A stretch of DNA of 64,000 nt from Planotetraspora silvatica (GCF_016863315.1 NZ_BOOQ01000034.1:1-64000), one strand, 5' to 3'. Shown: positions 1 through 10,993, counted from the stretch's first letter. The notes: a model not told the origin generated them from the sequence alone. Program-made: numbers and translations.

Positions 1-34
1 ACGCATTTCCTGCGAAACCTGGGAGGGCCGTGTC

Positions 35-448
35 GTGATCGGCAACCTGCAGTGCGTGGTGCTCGACTGTGCCGAACCGCTGCCGCTTGCCCGGTTCTAT
101 CAGGCGCTCCTGGGCGGCACCGTCAACAGGCGCGATCGACGATGGGATCTCAGCGACGAATGGGTGACTCTGCACACGGCTTCCGGACAGGTCCTCGCCT
201 TCCAGGGAGTGGAGGACCATCGTCCACCGCGCTGGCCGGAATCGAGCCACCCGCAGCAGTTCCATCTGGATGTCGGAGTAGAGGATCTCGACCTGGCACA
301 TCGGCAGGTGCTGGCGAGCGGGGCGACGATGCTTGACGCCGGCGGCGGCACCCGCGGGTGGCGCATCTACGCCGATCCAGCCGGCCACCCCTTCTGCCTG
401 GTCCTCGAACGGCCGCTTCCCCATGGGCCGACTTCCCCTAATCCCTGA
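35..448 (+). CDS. VOC (glyoxalase-like) family protein
   Basis: A 137-residue protein with the paired beta-alpha-beta-beta-beta layout of the vicinal-oxygen-chelate superfamily. It opens with a QCVVLDC strand and ends with the YADPAGHPFCLV segment typical of glyoxalase-like domains in actinomycetes. The GTG start at 35 is preceded by GGGAGGG at 21-27. Members include metal-dependent lyases, dioxygenases and antibiotic-binding proteins; nothing here identifies a substrate. It is convergent with the Lrp/AsnC gene that follows. Confidence 0.8.
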   Translation: MIGNLQCVVLDCAEPLPLARFYQALLGGTVNRRDRRWDLSDEWVTLHTASGQVLAFQGVEDHRPPRWPESSHPQQFHLDVGVEDLDLAHRQVLASGATMLDAGGGTRGWRIYADPAGHPFCLVLERPLPHGPTSPNP

Positions 449-475
449 ACGACCCACCCCCTGAACGGGTGCTCG

Positions 476-946
476 CTATGCCGGAGACTCCACAGCGGCT
501 CCGAGCAGAGGCTCGACCCGGAAGGGGATCTGAGTCGACAAGGCGATGGTCGTATCGGTGCGCTGCACCGCCGGCGACGCGAGGATCTCCGCGATGATCT
601 CCTGGAGATGCGGCGTGCTCCTCGCGACCACCCGGCACAGGAGGTCGGCCTGGCCGCTCGTGCCGTACACCTCGAGGATCTCCGGTATCGAGCCCAGCGT
701 CCGCACCGCCTCGGTGAGCTTGCCCTGCGCGATCTGCAGGGACGCGAACGCGAGGATCGGGTAGCCGATCTCCTCCGCCGCCACCGTGGGGCCGAAGTCG
801 CTGATCACTCCTCGCATGGTCAGCTTCTCCAGGCGCGCCTGAACGGTGCCGCGAGCCACTCCGAGGAGGCGGGCGAGTTCGGTCAGCCCGATCCGGGGGT
901 GAGCACGCATGGTGATCAACAGTTGACTGTCGAGCGCGTCGAGCAT
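476..946 (-). CDS. Lrp/AsnC family transcriptional regulator
   Basis: A 156-residue protein with an N-terminal AsnC-type winged helix (residues about 3-60, including GLTELARLLGVARGTVQARL) followed by an RAM ligand-binding domain. This is the usual architecture and size of Lrp/AsnC feast-famine regulators, which sense amino acids. It is divergent from the phenylalanine hydroxylase gene across about 130 bp, so by position it probably controls aromatic amino-acid catabolism and itself. That role is inferred from context only. The ATG at 946 has only a weak Shine-Dalgarno sequence. Confidence 0.9.
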   Translation of the reverse strand: MLDALDSQLLITMRAHPRIGLTELARLLGVARGTVQARLEKLTMRGVISDFGPTVAAEEIGYPILAFASLQIAQGKLTEAVRTLGSIPEILEVYGTSGQADLLCRVVARSTPHLQEIIAEILASPAVQRTDTTIALSTQIPFRVEPLLGAAVESPA

Positions 947-1078
947 GCGCCCGAGGCTACGCTCCGACTGGTCGAATCGGCTAGCTTAATCCACCATTTT
1001 GGCCGCAGATTGTGCGCTCCGCCCACTCTGACTGGTCGCTCTTGTCAGCGAATCGGCGAGTTGCTGTCATATGGGGTT

Positions 1079-1963
1079 ATGTTCGAGGAAGCACAGTACT
1101 TTGCTCCAGTCGCGACGCAAGACGATGGATCCGTCGTCGTCGAGTTGGCCAGCGGTCACCCGGGTTTCGCGGACGCGGTGTACCGGAACCGGCGTAACGC
1201 CATCGCGGCGCTGGCACTCGGTCACAAGCCGGGTGAGCCCATTCCCCATGCGGAGTACACCGATGAGGAGCACCACGTGTGGGCGCTCGTCACGCAGGAA
1301 CTCGCCGTCAAGCACGGCAAATACGCGGTGCGGGAGTTCATCGACGCCGCAGCTCGCCTGGGGCTGCCGGTGGAGCGTATCCCGCAACTTCAGGAGGTCA
1401 GCGACCTGCTGAAGCCGATCACGGGTTTCGGGTACCTGCCGGCGGCCGGGCTCGTCCCGCTGAGGGAGTTCTACAGCGTGCTGGCGGACGGCCTGTTCCA
1501 CTCCACCCAGTACATCCGGCACCACTCGGTGCCCTTCTACACGCCTGAACCCGACATCGTGCACGAGGTGATCGGACACGCGAACACCCTGGCCTCCCCG
1601 CGTTTCGCCGAGCTTTACCGGCTCGCCGGCCGGGCCGCCCGGCGGGTCGAGACCGATGAGGCGCTGGAGTTCGTCTCCAAGGTCTTCTGGTTCACGCTCG
1701 AGTTCGGCGTCATGCGCGAGGACGGGGAGTCCAAGGCGTACGGCGCGGGCATCCTGAGCTCGTCCGGCGAGATCGAGGAGTTCCGCGGGATGGACATCCG
1801 TCCGCTCGAGCTCGCCGCCATGGGCACCACTCACTACGACATCACGAAGTATCAGGAGGTGCTGTTCGAGGCGGAGTCGTTCGACCACCTGGAGGACGTG
1901 GTCGGCACGTTCTGGGACACCTGCGACGACGACTCGATCGCCCGGCTGGCCGCGTCCCGCTGA
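1079..1963 (+). CDS. phhA: phenylalanine 4-monooxygenase (aromatic amino-acid hydroxylase)
   Basis: A 294-residue catalytic domain of the pterin-dependent aromatic amino-acid hydroxylases, which convert phenylalanine to tyrosine using Fe(II) and tetrahydrobiopterin. The iron ligands are visible as His162 and His167 in PDIVHEVIGH and Glu208 in TLEFGVM; spacings of 5 and 41 match the family. There is no N-terminal ACT regulatory domain, as is usual for bacterial single-domain enzymes. The reading frame stays open upstream, but the protein similarity begins at ATG 1079. The divergent Lrp/AsnC gene is the likely regulator. Tyrosine or tryptophan hydroxylase cannot be excluded by eye. Confidence 0.92.
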   Translation: MFEEAQYFAPVATQDDGSVVVELASGHPGFADAVYRNRRNAIAALALGHKPGEPIPHAEYTDEEHHVWALVTQELAVKHGKYAVREFIDAAARLGLPVERIPQLQEVSDLLKPITGFGYLPAAGLVPLREFYSVLADGLFHSTQYIRHHSVPFYTPEPDIVHEVIGHANTLASPRFAELYRLAGRAARRVETDEALEFVSKVFWFTLEFGVMREDGESKAYGAGILSSSGEIEEFRGMDIRPLELAAMGTTHYDITKYQEVLFEAESFDHLEDVVGTFWDTCDDDSIARLAASR

Positions 1964-2067
1964 CCCGCGTTCCGCTGTGCGCGGTCAGCCTCGGCGGCCG
2001 CCCCCGCAAGTGGGTCGCCGGCAAGAGGTCGACGGCATCGTGTGCGGAGTCTGACGCGCGTCCCGGG

Positions 2068-3612
2068 TTACCTGCCGACGATGAGCAGGGCGTCGCCGAC
2101 GCCGCGCTCTGCTCCGTCGGACGGGTGGTTGACCACCTTCCCGCCGACGACCATGGTGCTCGAGCCGCCGCCGTCCAGGCTGATCGCGTCCCGGGCGCCG
2201 AGCCAGCGCATGAGTTCCGCCGACTCGAAGAACGACGCGCCCACACTGGTGTCCGGAGCACGGCCGTCCACGACCGCGACGACCAGCTCGCCGGACGCCG
2301 TCACTCCCGCGAGCGTCCGGGGGTGCCGTCGGACGATCATGTTGACGTTGGCCATGCCGTCCTTGGCGGCGGTGATCGAGGTCCGTCCGTCCCTGACGAG
2401 GCCGATCCCTCCGCCGATGATGCTGGTCTCCGAGGTGAGCGGAACGACGTGACCGGTGCGCAGATCGGTCACCTTCGCCGTGACGTCGACGGTCATGCCC
2501 GCGGCGGCGTGCTCTCTGAGCCAGTCGGCGGCGGTGCCTCTTCCGTGGAGCACCCGTGTGCCGTGGGGCACGGGAGCGCCGGGCCCCCGCGGTCGCAAGA
2601 CCTCGCCCGACGCGTCGAGCACCACCTCGACTCCGCGATCGGAGGGAGTCGCGCGGCCGAGTTCCTCGGTGTACATCACCAGCTCATCCGCCCGGGCCAC
2701 CCGGTTGAGGCCGCCGACCTCCAGCTTCGCACCGTCGCCTGCGGCCGCCACGACAGACGAGGACAGCTCGGTGACGCGCGCCCTGCGACCCGCGAGGACC
2801 AGACCCGTACGCCCCGGAACCGCCTCGCTGAGCAGGTCGCCGCCCACCACGGAGATCCCGGTCGGATCACCGCGGAAGTCCTTCCGCGTGTGGATGTCGA
2901 AGAACCCGCCGTTGACCGCCGCGACGGCGTCGGCCGAGGCCGCCATCGCCGAGACCGTCTCCCGTGCCGCAACCCCGGCGCCCAGTGACGAACGGAAGGT
3001 GCCGCGGAAGGAGCGAGGGTCGATCATGAGGACTCGCACGGTCCACGGGCCGCCGGTCTGGAAGCCGTCGTCACCGCCGAAGTCGACTTTCGCGGTGATG
3101 CCCGCCTTCTTGAGCTGTTTGACCACGTGGGCGGCCTCGGCCATCTTGCCGAGCGGCCACGCCCCGACCCTGACCGTCCAGAAGTCGGCGGCCGGATGGT
3201 CCGCGACCGCCGGTTCGGTGAACTTCACGATGGAGGGGCTGTAACCGGACTCCTCCACCGCGAGGGCCTGGGCCCTCGCGGTCGTCTCGGAGAGGGCGTC
3301 CTTGCCGCGCACCACGACGCTGACGGTGTAGCCGTCGGTCGACGTGCCGTGCGTCAGCGTGAAGTAATCGATGCCCGGTGCGACCCGTTCGGACACCACC
3401 TTCGGCGCCTTGGGAGATCCGAGGGGGAAGCCGGTCGTCGGGAGGGCCGCCGGTGGCGGAGCGGAGGGAAGGCCCGGAAGGCCGGAGATCTCGGGAAACA
3501 GGCGCAGAGCGTACCGAGGCCCAGGAAGCGGGGAGAGCGGACTGGCGAAGGCCGAGAGCGTGATCATCGTCAGGGCCACGGTGACGGTCCCGACGATCAG
3601 ATGGCGTCGCAT
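2068..3612 (-). CDS. secreted phosphodiester glycosidase family protein with SPOR-like region
   Basis: A 514-residue exported protein. Residues 1-24 form a signal peptide (MRRHLIVG then a hydrophobic core ending ASPLSP). A SPOR-like alternation follows at about 120-185. The C-terminal half is a phosphodiester glycosidase (NAGPA) domain with AVNGGFFD and, near the end, SLDGGGSSTMVV. Human NAGPA uncovers mannose-6-phosphate tags; bacterial relatives are thought to act on phosphodiester-linked sugars in cell-wall polymers, with SPOR segments binding peptidoglycan. ATG 3612 is chosen because GGGAAG lies just upstream and the signal peptide starts there; the frame is open further upstream but looks non-coding. 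Confidence 0.88.
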   Translation of the reverse strand: MRRHLIVGTVTVALTMITLSAFASPLSPLPGPRYALRLFPEISGLPGLPSAPPPAALPTTGFPLGSPKAPKVVSERVAPGIDYFTLTHGTSTDGYTVSVVVRGKDALSETTARAQALAVEESGYSPSIVKFTEPAVADHPAADFWTVRVGAWPLGKMAEAAHVVKQLKKAGITAKVDFGGDDGFQTGGPWTVRVLMIDPRSFRGTFRSSLGAGVAARETVSAMAASADAVAAVNGGFFDIHTRKDFRGDPTGISVVGGDLLSEAVPGRTGLVLAGRRARVTELSSSVVAAAGDGAKLEVGGLNRVARADELVMYTEELGRATPSDRGVEVVLDASGEVLRPRGPGAPVPHGTRVLHGRGTAADWLREHAAAGMTVDVTAKVTDLRTGHVVPLTSETSIIGGGIGLVRDGRTSITAAKDGMANVNMIVRRHPRTLAGVTASGELVVAVVDGRAPDTSVGASFFESAELMRWLGARDAISLDGGGSSTMVVGGKVVNHPSDGAERGVGDALLIVGR

Positions 3613-3750
3613 GCGGTCTTCCCTCGTTCGTGATCCTTCGAAGGACCATCGTGACGAGGATCGCAGGCCGCTCGCGCCGTACACGCCAAAGATCGTGAGA
3701 AATGGCCGCGACTTTCCAGTGGAACCGCACGGCGGTCGCCGTGCCCGTGG

Positions 3751-3957
3751 TCACGGTGTCACTGCGTCGATCTCGCGCGCCTGCTGGACGAAGTCCTGGG
3801 CGGACATGGCCTCCACGTGAAGAAGCAGGCCGTTGCGGCGCCGTGAGACGCCCCAGTAGTGCGTGGTGGCCTGACCCCACCAGATGGTCCACCGGGGGAA
3901 CCGGGCGGACAGGGCTCGCACCACGATCGCCGGACTGATCTGAGGTTCGCTCGTCAT
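3751..3957 (-). CDS. small conserved hypothetical protein
   Basis: A 68-residue protein starting MTSEPQISPAIVVRALSARF, with an aromatic-rich centre (WTIWWGQATTHYW) and a C-terminal helix. ATG 3957 has AGAGGG about seven bases upstream. It lacks membrane segments and metal-binding cysteines. Short proteins with this Trp-rich pattern occur in actinomycetes, but I know no function. It lies between the glycosidase gene and the PucR gene with about 140-150 bp free on both sides, so it appears to be its own transcript. Confidence 0.6.
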   Translation of the reverse strand: MTSEPQISPAIVVRALSARFPRWTIWWGQATTHYWGVSRRRNGLLLHVEAMSAQDFVQQAREIDAVTP

Positions 3958-4111
3958 CTGCACCCTCTGAGACAAGCACGATTCACACCGTGTGCGCGAG
4001 TGTACGGAGAGTAGCCGGGTGCCATAGGACTTACACCTGGGGAGGCAGACCTGTATCCGCATATGCGCCCTCATCCCGATCCTCATTCGGGTGGAGAGGT
4101 GGATCCCCAGG

Positions 4112-5722
4112 TCACGGGCTTTCGCGGCGGAATGTCTCCAAGGCCAGCAGCGCCACGTGAAGGGACATGCACGACTCGACGTCGTCGAGGTCGGTCTCGA
4201 GGATGCGTTCGAGCCGCCGGAGCCGGTCGTAGAACGCGGGGCGGGACAGGTGCGCCTTCTGCGCGGCGACCGCCTTGTTCCTGCCGGCGTCGAGATAGAC
4301 GCGCAGGATCCGCGCCAGGTCGCCATGCCGCTGGGCGTCGTGCGCGAGCAGCGCGCCGAGTTCGCGCTCGGCGAAGGTCTGGAGCCGCGCGTCGTCGCGC
4401 AGCAGGTGGAGCAGGCCGCGCAGGCGCAGGTCGGGCAGGCGATAGAACGCGCGTCCGTCAGGCTGGCGCACCGCCACGTCGGCCACCTGCTCGGCCTCGA
4501 GGAAGCTGCGCCGTACGTCCTTGATCGACTCGACCACGGAACCGGTCGCCAGCACGAACGGCGTGGGGAAGGCGGCCCGCAGGCGGTCGGCGAGGGCGCC
4601 GAGCGCCGTTTCCGCGAGCGAGCGCGGCGGGAGGGGGAGCAGCACGCCCACCCGGCTCTGGTCGAGCGCGCCCACCAGCGCCGGCAGCCGCGCGTCGCGG
4701 CAGGCGGCCGCCGTGGCCTCGGCCAGCTCGCCCAGCTGGGCCTGCTCGCCCAGCGCGGTTCCGGTCGAGGAGGTCAGCCGGATCACGGCGCTGATCAGCT
4801 TGCGGCCGGTGAGCGGCACCCCGACCGCCCGGGCCCGGGCGGCCGCCTCGTCCGGATCGGAGTAGGCGTGGGTGAGGATCCCGGCGATGATCGTGCCGTG
4901 CGCCTGCCGTTCGAGCGACTCCTGGTGGCGTTCCAGCAGCCGGCTGAGTGCGAGCGTGGTCGCCGCGCGTTCGGCGAGCACGGTGTCATGGGGGCTCGGA
5001 GGGGCGTCGCACAGGAGGATGAGCCGTCCCCAGTCCTGCCCCCGGGCGCCCACCATGGTGACGAGCCACCCGGCGGCGGTGTCGTACGCGGTGCGCTCCT
5101 CGGGCGAGACCGCGCGGGACCGCGTCTCCCAGTTGGCCAGGATCGTTCCGGTGTCGCCCCCGGAGGCGTCGCACGCGAGGACCTGATGGGCGAGGTTCTC
5201 CAGGACGACGGGCCGGCCGGAGAACCGGGAGACCTGCGTCAGCACCTCGGACGGCGAGGCGCCCTCGACCGACAGCTCGGTGAAGACCTCGTGCAGTTGC
5301 TCCGACGCCCGCAGCTCCTGGAGCTGGATGTCGATGATCCGTGCGTGCACCGACTCGGTGATCTGCACGAACGGCGTCTCGCGTGCGAGGGTGACGAGCG
5401 GCAGGCCGTGGTCTTCCGCGGCCTTGACCACCGCGGGCGGCAACTCGCGGACGAACCGGCGGCCCAGCTCCACGATGAGCCCGGAGGCGCCGACGGCGGC
5501 GAGGTCGGAGATGTAGTCGGCGAGCTTGTCCGGCTCGCTCGGCAGGGCCACGCCCGTGGTGAGCACGAGCTCGCCGCCGCGCAGCAGATGGGCGATGTCG
5601 GTGATCTCACCGACGTGCACCCAGCGGACCCGTGTGTCGAGACGGTCGCCGCCTGCGACGACGCGCGGATCACCGCGTCGGACCGCGTCCAGCGCGAGCA
5701 CGTCGGCGACGGTGGGCAGCAT
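4112..5722 (-). CDS. PucR family transcriptional regulator
   Basis: A 536-residue regulator. The N-terminal PucR domain (about 5-125) begins TVADVLAL and contains RGGELVLTTGVALP. A GGDEF-like CdaR middle region follows, and the C-terminal PucR-type helix-turn-helix contains AGRNKAVAAQKAHLSRPAFYDRLRRLE (positions about 470-500; the quoted stretch spans the DNA-recognition helix). These proteins respond to small nitrogenous metabolites and activate purine, GABA or amino-sugar catabolism. It lies 38 bp behind the TetR gene on the same strand. The nearest plausible targets are the aminotransferase/dehydrogenase genes from 8173, an inference from proximity. Confidence 0.9.
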   Translation of the reverse strand: MLPTVADVLALDAVRRGDPRVVAGGDRLDTRVRWVHVGEITDIAHLLRGGELVLTTGVALPSEPDKLADYISDLAAVGASGLIVELGRRFVRELPPAVVKAAEDHGLPLVTLARETPFVQITESVHARIIDIQLQELRASEQLHEVFTELSVEGASPSEVLTQVSRFSGRPVVLENLAHQVLACDASGGDTGTILANWETRSRAVSPEERTAYDTAAGWLVTMVGARGQDWGRLILLCDAPPSPHDTVLAERAATTLALSRLLERHQESLERQAHGTIIAGILTHAYSDPDEAAARARAVGVPLTGRKLISAVIRLTSSTGTALGEQAQLGELAEATAAACRDARLPALVGALDQSRVGVLLPLPPRSLAETALGALADRLRAAFPTPFVLATGSVVESIKDVRRSFLEAEQVADVAVRQPDGRAFYRLPDLRLRGLLHLLRDDARLQTFAERELGALLAHDAQRHGDLARILRVYLDAGRNKAVAAQKAHLSRPAFYDRLRRLERILETDLDDVESCMSLHVALLALETFRRESP

Positions 5723-5760
5723 GTTCCGAGGCTACCTGATCATTGTGTAAAGAGGACGGG

Positions 5761-6510
5761 TCAGTCGCTGACAGGATGATCGCGGCGGCTTCCGTGCGGA
5801 AGCCGGGCCGCCAGGCCGTCGAGCAGCGCCACCAGCCCGAAGTCGAACGCGATCCGCCGGGCCGTCATGGGGTCGAAGGCCATGTCGTCGTAGGCGCGGT
5901 ACCGCTCCTGCAAGCTGGGGTAATCGGCCCCCAGTTCCTCGATGAGCGGTCCCATGGACGCCTGGATTCCGGCCACGTCGGTGCCGGCCTCGTCGAGCGC
6001 GTCGAGCCAGACGACCTCGGGGATGGTGGCGCCCAGCGTGTAGGACACCACGGCGGTGACCGCGTAGTCGACGTCGATCCCGTCGAAGCCGGCGCTGGAG
6101 AACGCCGCCATGAGCCGGTCGGCGGCCGTCATGGCGTTGGGCCCGAGAGCGGGGAGCACGCCGATCAGGCTGATGCTCCAGCGGTGCTGGGAGACGGCGT
6201 CGCGCATGCCGTACGCGAAAGCGGTGGCGGCGTCGTGCCAGCTCGACCCCTCGGGGATGGAGACCTTGGCGTAGACCTTGTCCATGACGAGCTCGAGCAA
6301 CTCGTCCTTGTTCGCCACGTGCCAGTAGAGGCTGGTCGCCCCCGCTCCGAGCCGCGCCCCGAGTTTGCGCATGCTGAGCGCGTCGAGGCCGTCCTCGTCG
6401 AGCAGTTCCATCGCCGCCCGGACGATCTGGTCGCGACTCAGGCCCTGGTCGCGGGGGCCCTTGCGCTCACGCGTCCAGACCGAGGAGAACGGCTTCGCTG
6501 ACACCGCCAC
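5761..6510 (-). CDS. TetR family regulator of the adjacent MFS exporter
   Basis: About 249 residues. A TetR N-terminal HTH (SRDQIVRAAMELLDEDG ... GAGATSLYWHVANKDELL) is followed by a tetracycline-repressor-like C-terminal ligand domain. The gene is divergent from an MFS drug exporter, the classic arrangement for a local repressor released by the exported compound. The start is uncertain: GTG 6510 is chosen because a possible GTG at 6570 lies inside the third operator copy and would place the promoter in the exporter gene; neither has a clear Shine-Dalgarno sequence. Confidence 0.85.
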   Translation of the reverse strand: MAVSAKPFSSVWTRERKGPRDQGLSRDQIVRAAMELLDEDGLDALSMRKLGARLGAGATSLYWHVANKDELLELVMDKVYAKVSIPEGSSWHDAATAFAYGMRDAVSQHRWSISLIGVLPALGPNAMTAADRLMAAFSSAGFDGIDVDYAVTAVVSYTLGATIPEVVWLDALDEAGTDVAGIQASMGPLIEELGADYPSLQERYRAYDDMAFDPMTARRIAFDFGLVALLDGLAARLPHGSRRDHPVSD

Positions 6511-6521
6511 AGGATATTCGC

Positions 6522-6577
6522 TCGCACACCGTTCGAGGTTGTCGTACAGTGTTCCAGTCTTATCGCACACTGTTCGA
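6522..6577. promoter_or_regulatory. triple operator, TCGnACAnTGTnCGA
   Basis: Three near-identical 15-bp interrupted palindromes lie at 6522-6536, 6542-6556 and 6563-6577, spaced 20 and 21 bp. They are TCGCACACCGTTCGA, TCGTACAGTGTTCCA and TCGCACACTGTTCGA. They fill the space between the divergent TetR and MFS genes, so they are the likely binding sites of that TetR. The spacing places them on the same DNA face about two helical turns apart, which would suit cooperative binding of several dimers. Confidence 0.7.
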
Positions 6578-6587
6578 GGTGGATTCT

Positions 6588-8051
6588 ATGTCGCATCCCC
6601 GCCGCTGGTGGATCCTCGGCGTCCTCTGCCTGAGTCTGCTGACCCTCGTCGTGGACAACACCGTGCTCAACCTGGCGATCCCGTCTCTCATGCGCGAGTT
6701 GGGGGCATCCCCGTCGGACGTCCAGTGGATCATCGACGCGTACATCCTGGTCTTCGCCGGCCTGCTGCTCACCGCGGGAAGTCTGTCCGACCGATACGGC
6801 AGACGCCTGTTCTTGATCCTCGGCCTGGCCTTCTTCGGGGGCGCGTCGGTGGCGGCCATGCTCGCGACAGAGCCGTGGCAGCTCATCGGGGCCCGGGCCC
6901 TGATGGGGGTGGGCGGCTCCTTCGTCATGCCGTCCACCATGTCCATCCTGATCACGGTCTTCGACGAGAGCGAGCGCAGGAAGGCGTTCGCCGCGTGGAG
7001 TTCGGTGGCCATGGCCGGGGTGATCGCCGGGCCGACGCTGGGCGGATTCCTCCTCCAGCACTACTACTGGGGCTCGGTCTTCCTGCTCAACGTGCCGATC
7101 GCGGTCGTGGCGATCATCGCGGCGCTCGTTCTGATGCCGGAAACGAAGGGGGACGCCCGCGCGGTCGACCCGGTCGGCGTCGTGTTGTCGATCGTGGGCA
7201 TGGGCGCTCTCGTCTACGCGGTCGTGTCCGCGCCCACCGGCGAGTGGAACCCGCTCGTGGCCGCGGTGGCCGTGCTGGCACTGCTGGGCTTCGTGTTGTG
7301 GGAGCGCAGGGCCGCGCAGCCGATGTTGCCGCTGTCGCTCTTCAGGGACCGGTCGTTCAGCGGGGCATCGTTCTCGATCGTCCTGCTGTCCTTCGGGTCC
7401 GGGGCGCTGATGCTGGCCCTGACGCAGTACCTCCAGTTCGTGCTCGGCTACGAACCGCTGAAGGCCGGGATGGCCCTGTTGCCGTACGTGCTCGCCGCTC
7501 TGGTCTTCAACGGCCTCGGGGCGGCACTGGGCAAGAAGGTCGGCAACCGGACGCTCATCGTCACGGGCCTGCTCGTCATGGCCGTCGGCTTCGGCGTCCT
7601 CGCCACTCTCGACGGCGGGTACGGCATGCTCATCGTCAGCTTGATGATCATGGGTGTCGGCGGCGGCCTGGCCGGTCCGGCGGCGTACGCCACGTTGATG
7701 GGCGCGGTGCCGCCGGAGCGCGCGGGCGTGGGCTCGGCGCTGAACGACACGGTGCAGCAGGTCGGCATGGCCCTCAGCGTCGCCGTGCTGGGCAGCGTGC
7801 TCGCGGGGGTCTACACGGCCTCCATGCCGGCCTCCGCTCCCGAGGTCGCCCGTGACTCGATCAGCGGCGCGCTCGCGCTGGGAGATCCCGCCGTGGCCGA
7901 GGCGGGCCGCGACGCCTTCGTGTCGGCCATGTCGGTCGGCTCCGTGGTCGGGTTCGGTTTCTGTGTGGCCGCGGCGGTGATGGCGCTGCTGCTCCTGCGT
8001 CGCACCCCGGCCGCCGAGGGCGCCGTCGAGAAGGAGGCCGCCGCGGTGTGA
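6588..8051 (+). CDS. MFS transporter, DHA2 (EmrB/QacA) family drug exporter
   Basis: A 487-residue integral membrane protein with the DHA2 14-helix pattern: VDNTVLNLAIPSL in helix 1, DVQWIIDAYILVFAGLLL in helix 2, and the conserved loop GSLSDRYGRR. These proton-driven antiporters export lipophilic cations, antibiotics or other toxic compounds. ATG 6588 has GAGGTGG six bases upstream. The gene is divergent from its probable TetR repressor, with three operator copies directly upstream. The substrate cannot be read from the sequence. There is a long C-terminal Glu/Ala tail after the last helix. Confidence 0.92.
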   Translation: MSHPRRWWILGVLCLSLLTLVVDNTVLNLAIPSLMRELGASPSDVQWIIDAYILVFAGLLLTAGSLSDRYGRRLFLILGLAFFGGASVAAMLATEPWQLIGARALMGVGGSFVMPSTMSILITVFDESERRKAFAAWSSVAMAGVIAGPTLGGFLLQHYYWGSVFLLNVPIAVVAIIAALVLMPETKGDARAVDPVGVVLSIVGMGALVYAVVSAPTGEWNPLVAAVAVLALLGFVLWERRAAQPMLPLSLFRDRSFSGASFSIVLLSFGSGALMLALTQYLQFVLGYEPLKAGMALLPYVLAALVFNGLGAALGKKVGNRTLIVTGLLVMAVGFGVLATLDGGYGMLIVSLMIMGVGGGLAGPAAYATLMGAVPPERAGVGSALNDTVQQVGMALSVAVLGSVLAGVYTASMPASAPEVARDSISGALALGDPAVAEAGRDAFVSAMSVGSVVGFGFCVAAAVMALLLLRRTPAAEGAVEKEAAAV

Positions 8052-8172
8052 ACCCCGTCTGCCCGTCCTGACATACGGGCCTCGCCGGAGCGTTCCATCA
8101 TGTAAGGCGAAATCTCGGTATGCCGACATGTTGAGGGTGGGAGCGGCGACATGGAGCGGCGATACTCGAAGT

Positions 8173-9487
8173 ATGTCTCTCCGTGATCCTGAGTCGCCCT
8201 CCGACAGCGCCGACCTGCTCAAACGGCACCGCGCGGTCCTCCCGAACTGGATGGGCCTGTACTACGACGAGCCCATCGAGATCGTCGGCGGCAAGGGCAA
8301 CCGTGTCGTCGACGCATCCGGGAAGAGCTACCTGGACTTCTTCGCCGGCATCCTCACCAACATGATCGGGTACGACGTGCCCGAGGTGCGGGAGGCGGTC
8401 GAGAGACAACTGGCGACCGGCATCGTGCACACCTCGACGCTCTACCTGATCCGCGCTCAGGTGGAGCTGGCCGAGAAGATCGCCCGGCTCTCCGGCATCC
8501 CGGACGCCAAGGTCTTCTTCACCAACTCCGGCACCGAGGCCAACGAGACCGCGCTGCTGCTCGCCACCTACGCCCGCAAGACGGACCAGGTGCTCGCGAT
8601 GCGGCAGAGCTACCACGGCAGGTCGTTCGGCGCGATCAGCGTGACCTCCAACCGCTCGTGGAAGAACAACTCGCTGTCGCCGCTCAACGTGCACTTCCTG
8701 CACGGCGCCGACCGGCACCTCGTCCAGTTCCGCGGGATGTCGGACGCGGACTACATCAAGGCGTGCGTGGACGACCTGCGTCACGTGCTCGCCACCGCGG
8801 TGTCCAATGACGTCGCCGCGCTCATCGCCGAGCCGATCCAGGGTGTGGGCGGCTTCACCATGGCGCCCGACGGCCTGTTCGCCGCCTACAAGGAGGTCCT
8901 CGACGAGGAAGGCATCCTGTTCATCTCCGACGAGGTCCAGTCCGGCTGGGGCCGTACCGGCTCGGCCTTCTTCGGGATCGAGAACCACGGCGTGACGCCC
9001 GACATGCTGACCTTCGCCAAGGGGACGGGGAACGGCTTCGCCGTCGGCGGCATCGTCGCCCGCGCCGACCTGATGGACGGCCCGCACGCCGTCGGCCTGT
9101 CGACGTTCGGCGGAAACCCGATCTCCATGGCGGCCGCGAACGCGACCCTCGACTACGTGCTCGACCACGATCTGCAGGCGAACGCCGCCAGGACAGGGGA
9201 GATCATCCTCGCCGGCCTGCGCGAGGCCGAGCAGCGGCTCCCCGTCGTAGGAGCCGTGCGCGGCAGGGGCCTGATGTTCGCCATCGAACTGGTCGACCCC
9301 GGGACGGGAGCGCCCGCGCCGGCGCTCGTCGCCCGTTTCATGGAGGTGACCAAGAAGCTCGGCCTCCTCGCGGGCAAGGGCGGCCTGTACGGCAACACTC
9401 TGCGCATGGCGCCGCCGCTCACACTCACCGAGGACGAGGCCCGAGAGGGCCTGCGCATCCTCGTCACCGCGCTGGAGACGGTCAACG

Positions 9488-9501
<14 letters not shown>
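8173..9501 (+). CDS. class III aminotransferase (omega-amino acid or beta-alanine type)
   Basis: A 442-residue PLP-dependent aminotransferase. NSGTEANETAL (phosphate-binding region), SDEVQSGWGRTG and the Schiff-base lysine K283 in FAKGTGNGF define the class III fold. The last 14 bp overlap the following methylmalonate-semialdehyde dehydrogenase gene, so the two are translationally coupled. Together they would convert an omega-amino acid such as beta-alanine or 3-aminoisobutyrate to the semialdehyde and then to acetyl- or propionyl-CoA, as in reductive pyrimidine or valine breakdown. Substrate is inferred from this pairing. ATG 8173 is preferred over an upstream alternative at 8128 because family similarity begins there; no strong Shine-Dalgarno is seen. 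Confidence 0.88.

Positions 9502-10993
<1,492 letters not shown>

Noticed and set aside
608-1078. Amino-terminal extension of phenylalanine hydroxylase
   Set aside because: The frame is open, but it runs antisense through the Lrp/AsnC gene and lacks family similarity; the protein begins at 1079.
4091-5779. Long plus-strand open frame of 562 codons
   Set aside because: It is the complementary shadow of the PucR gene, rich in Arg, Gly and Ala with no domain; GC-rich genes commonly give such frames.
8060-8079. GCCCGT...ACGGGC hairpin after the MFS gene
   Set aside because: The stem is only 6 bp with an 8-nt loop and no U-tract, too weak to call a terminator.
6438-8222. Long minus-strand open frame opposite the MFS gene
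   Set aside because: The translation is His/Arg/Asp-rich low-complexity sequence with no domain, a shadow of the exporter.
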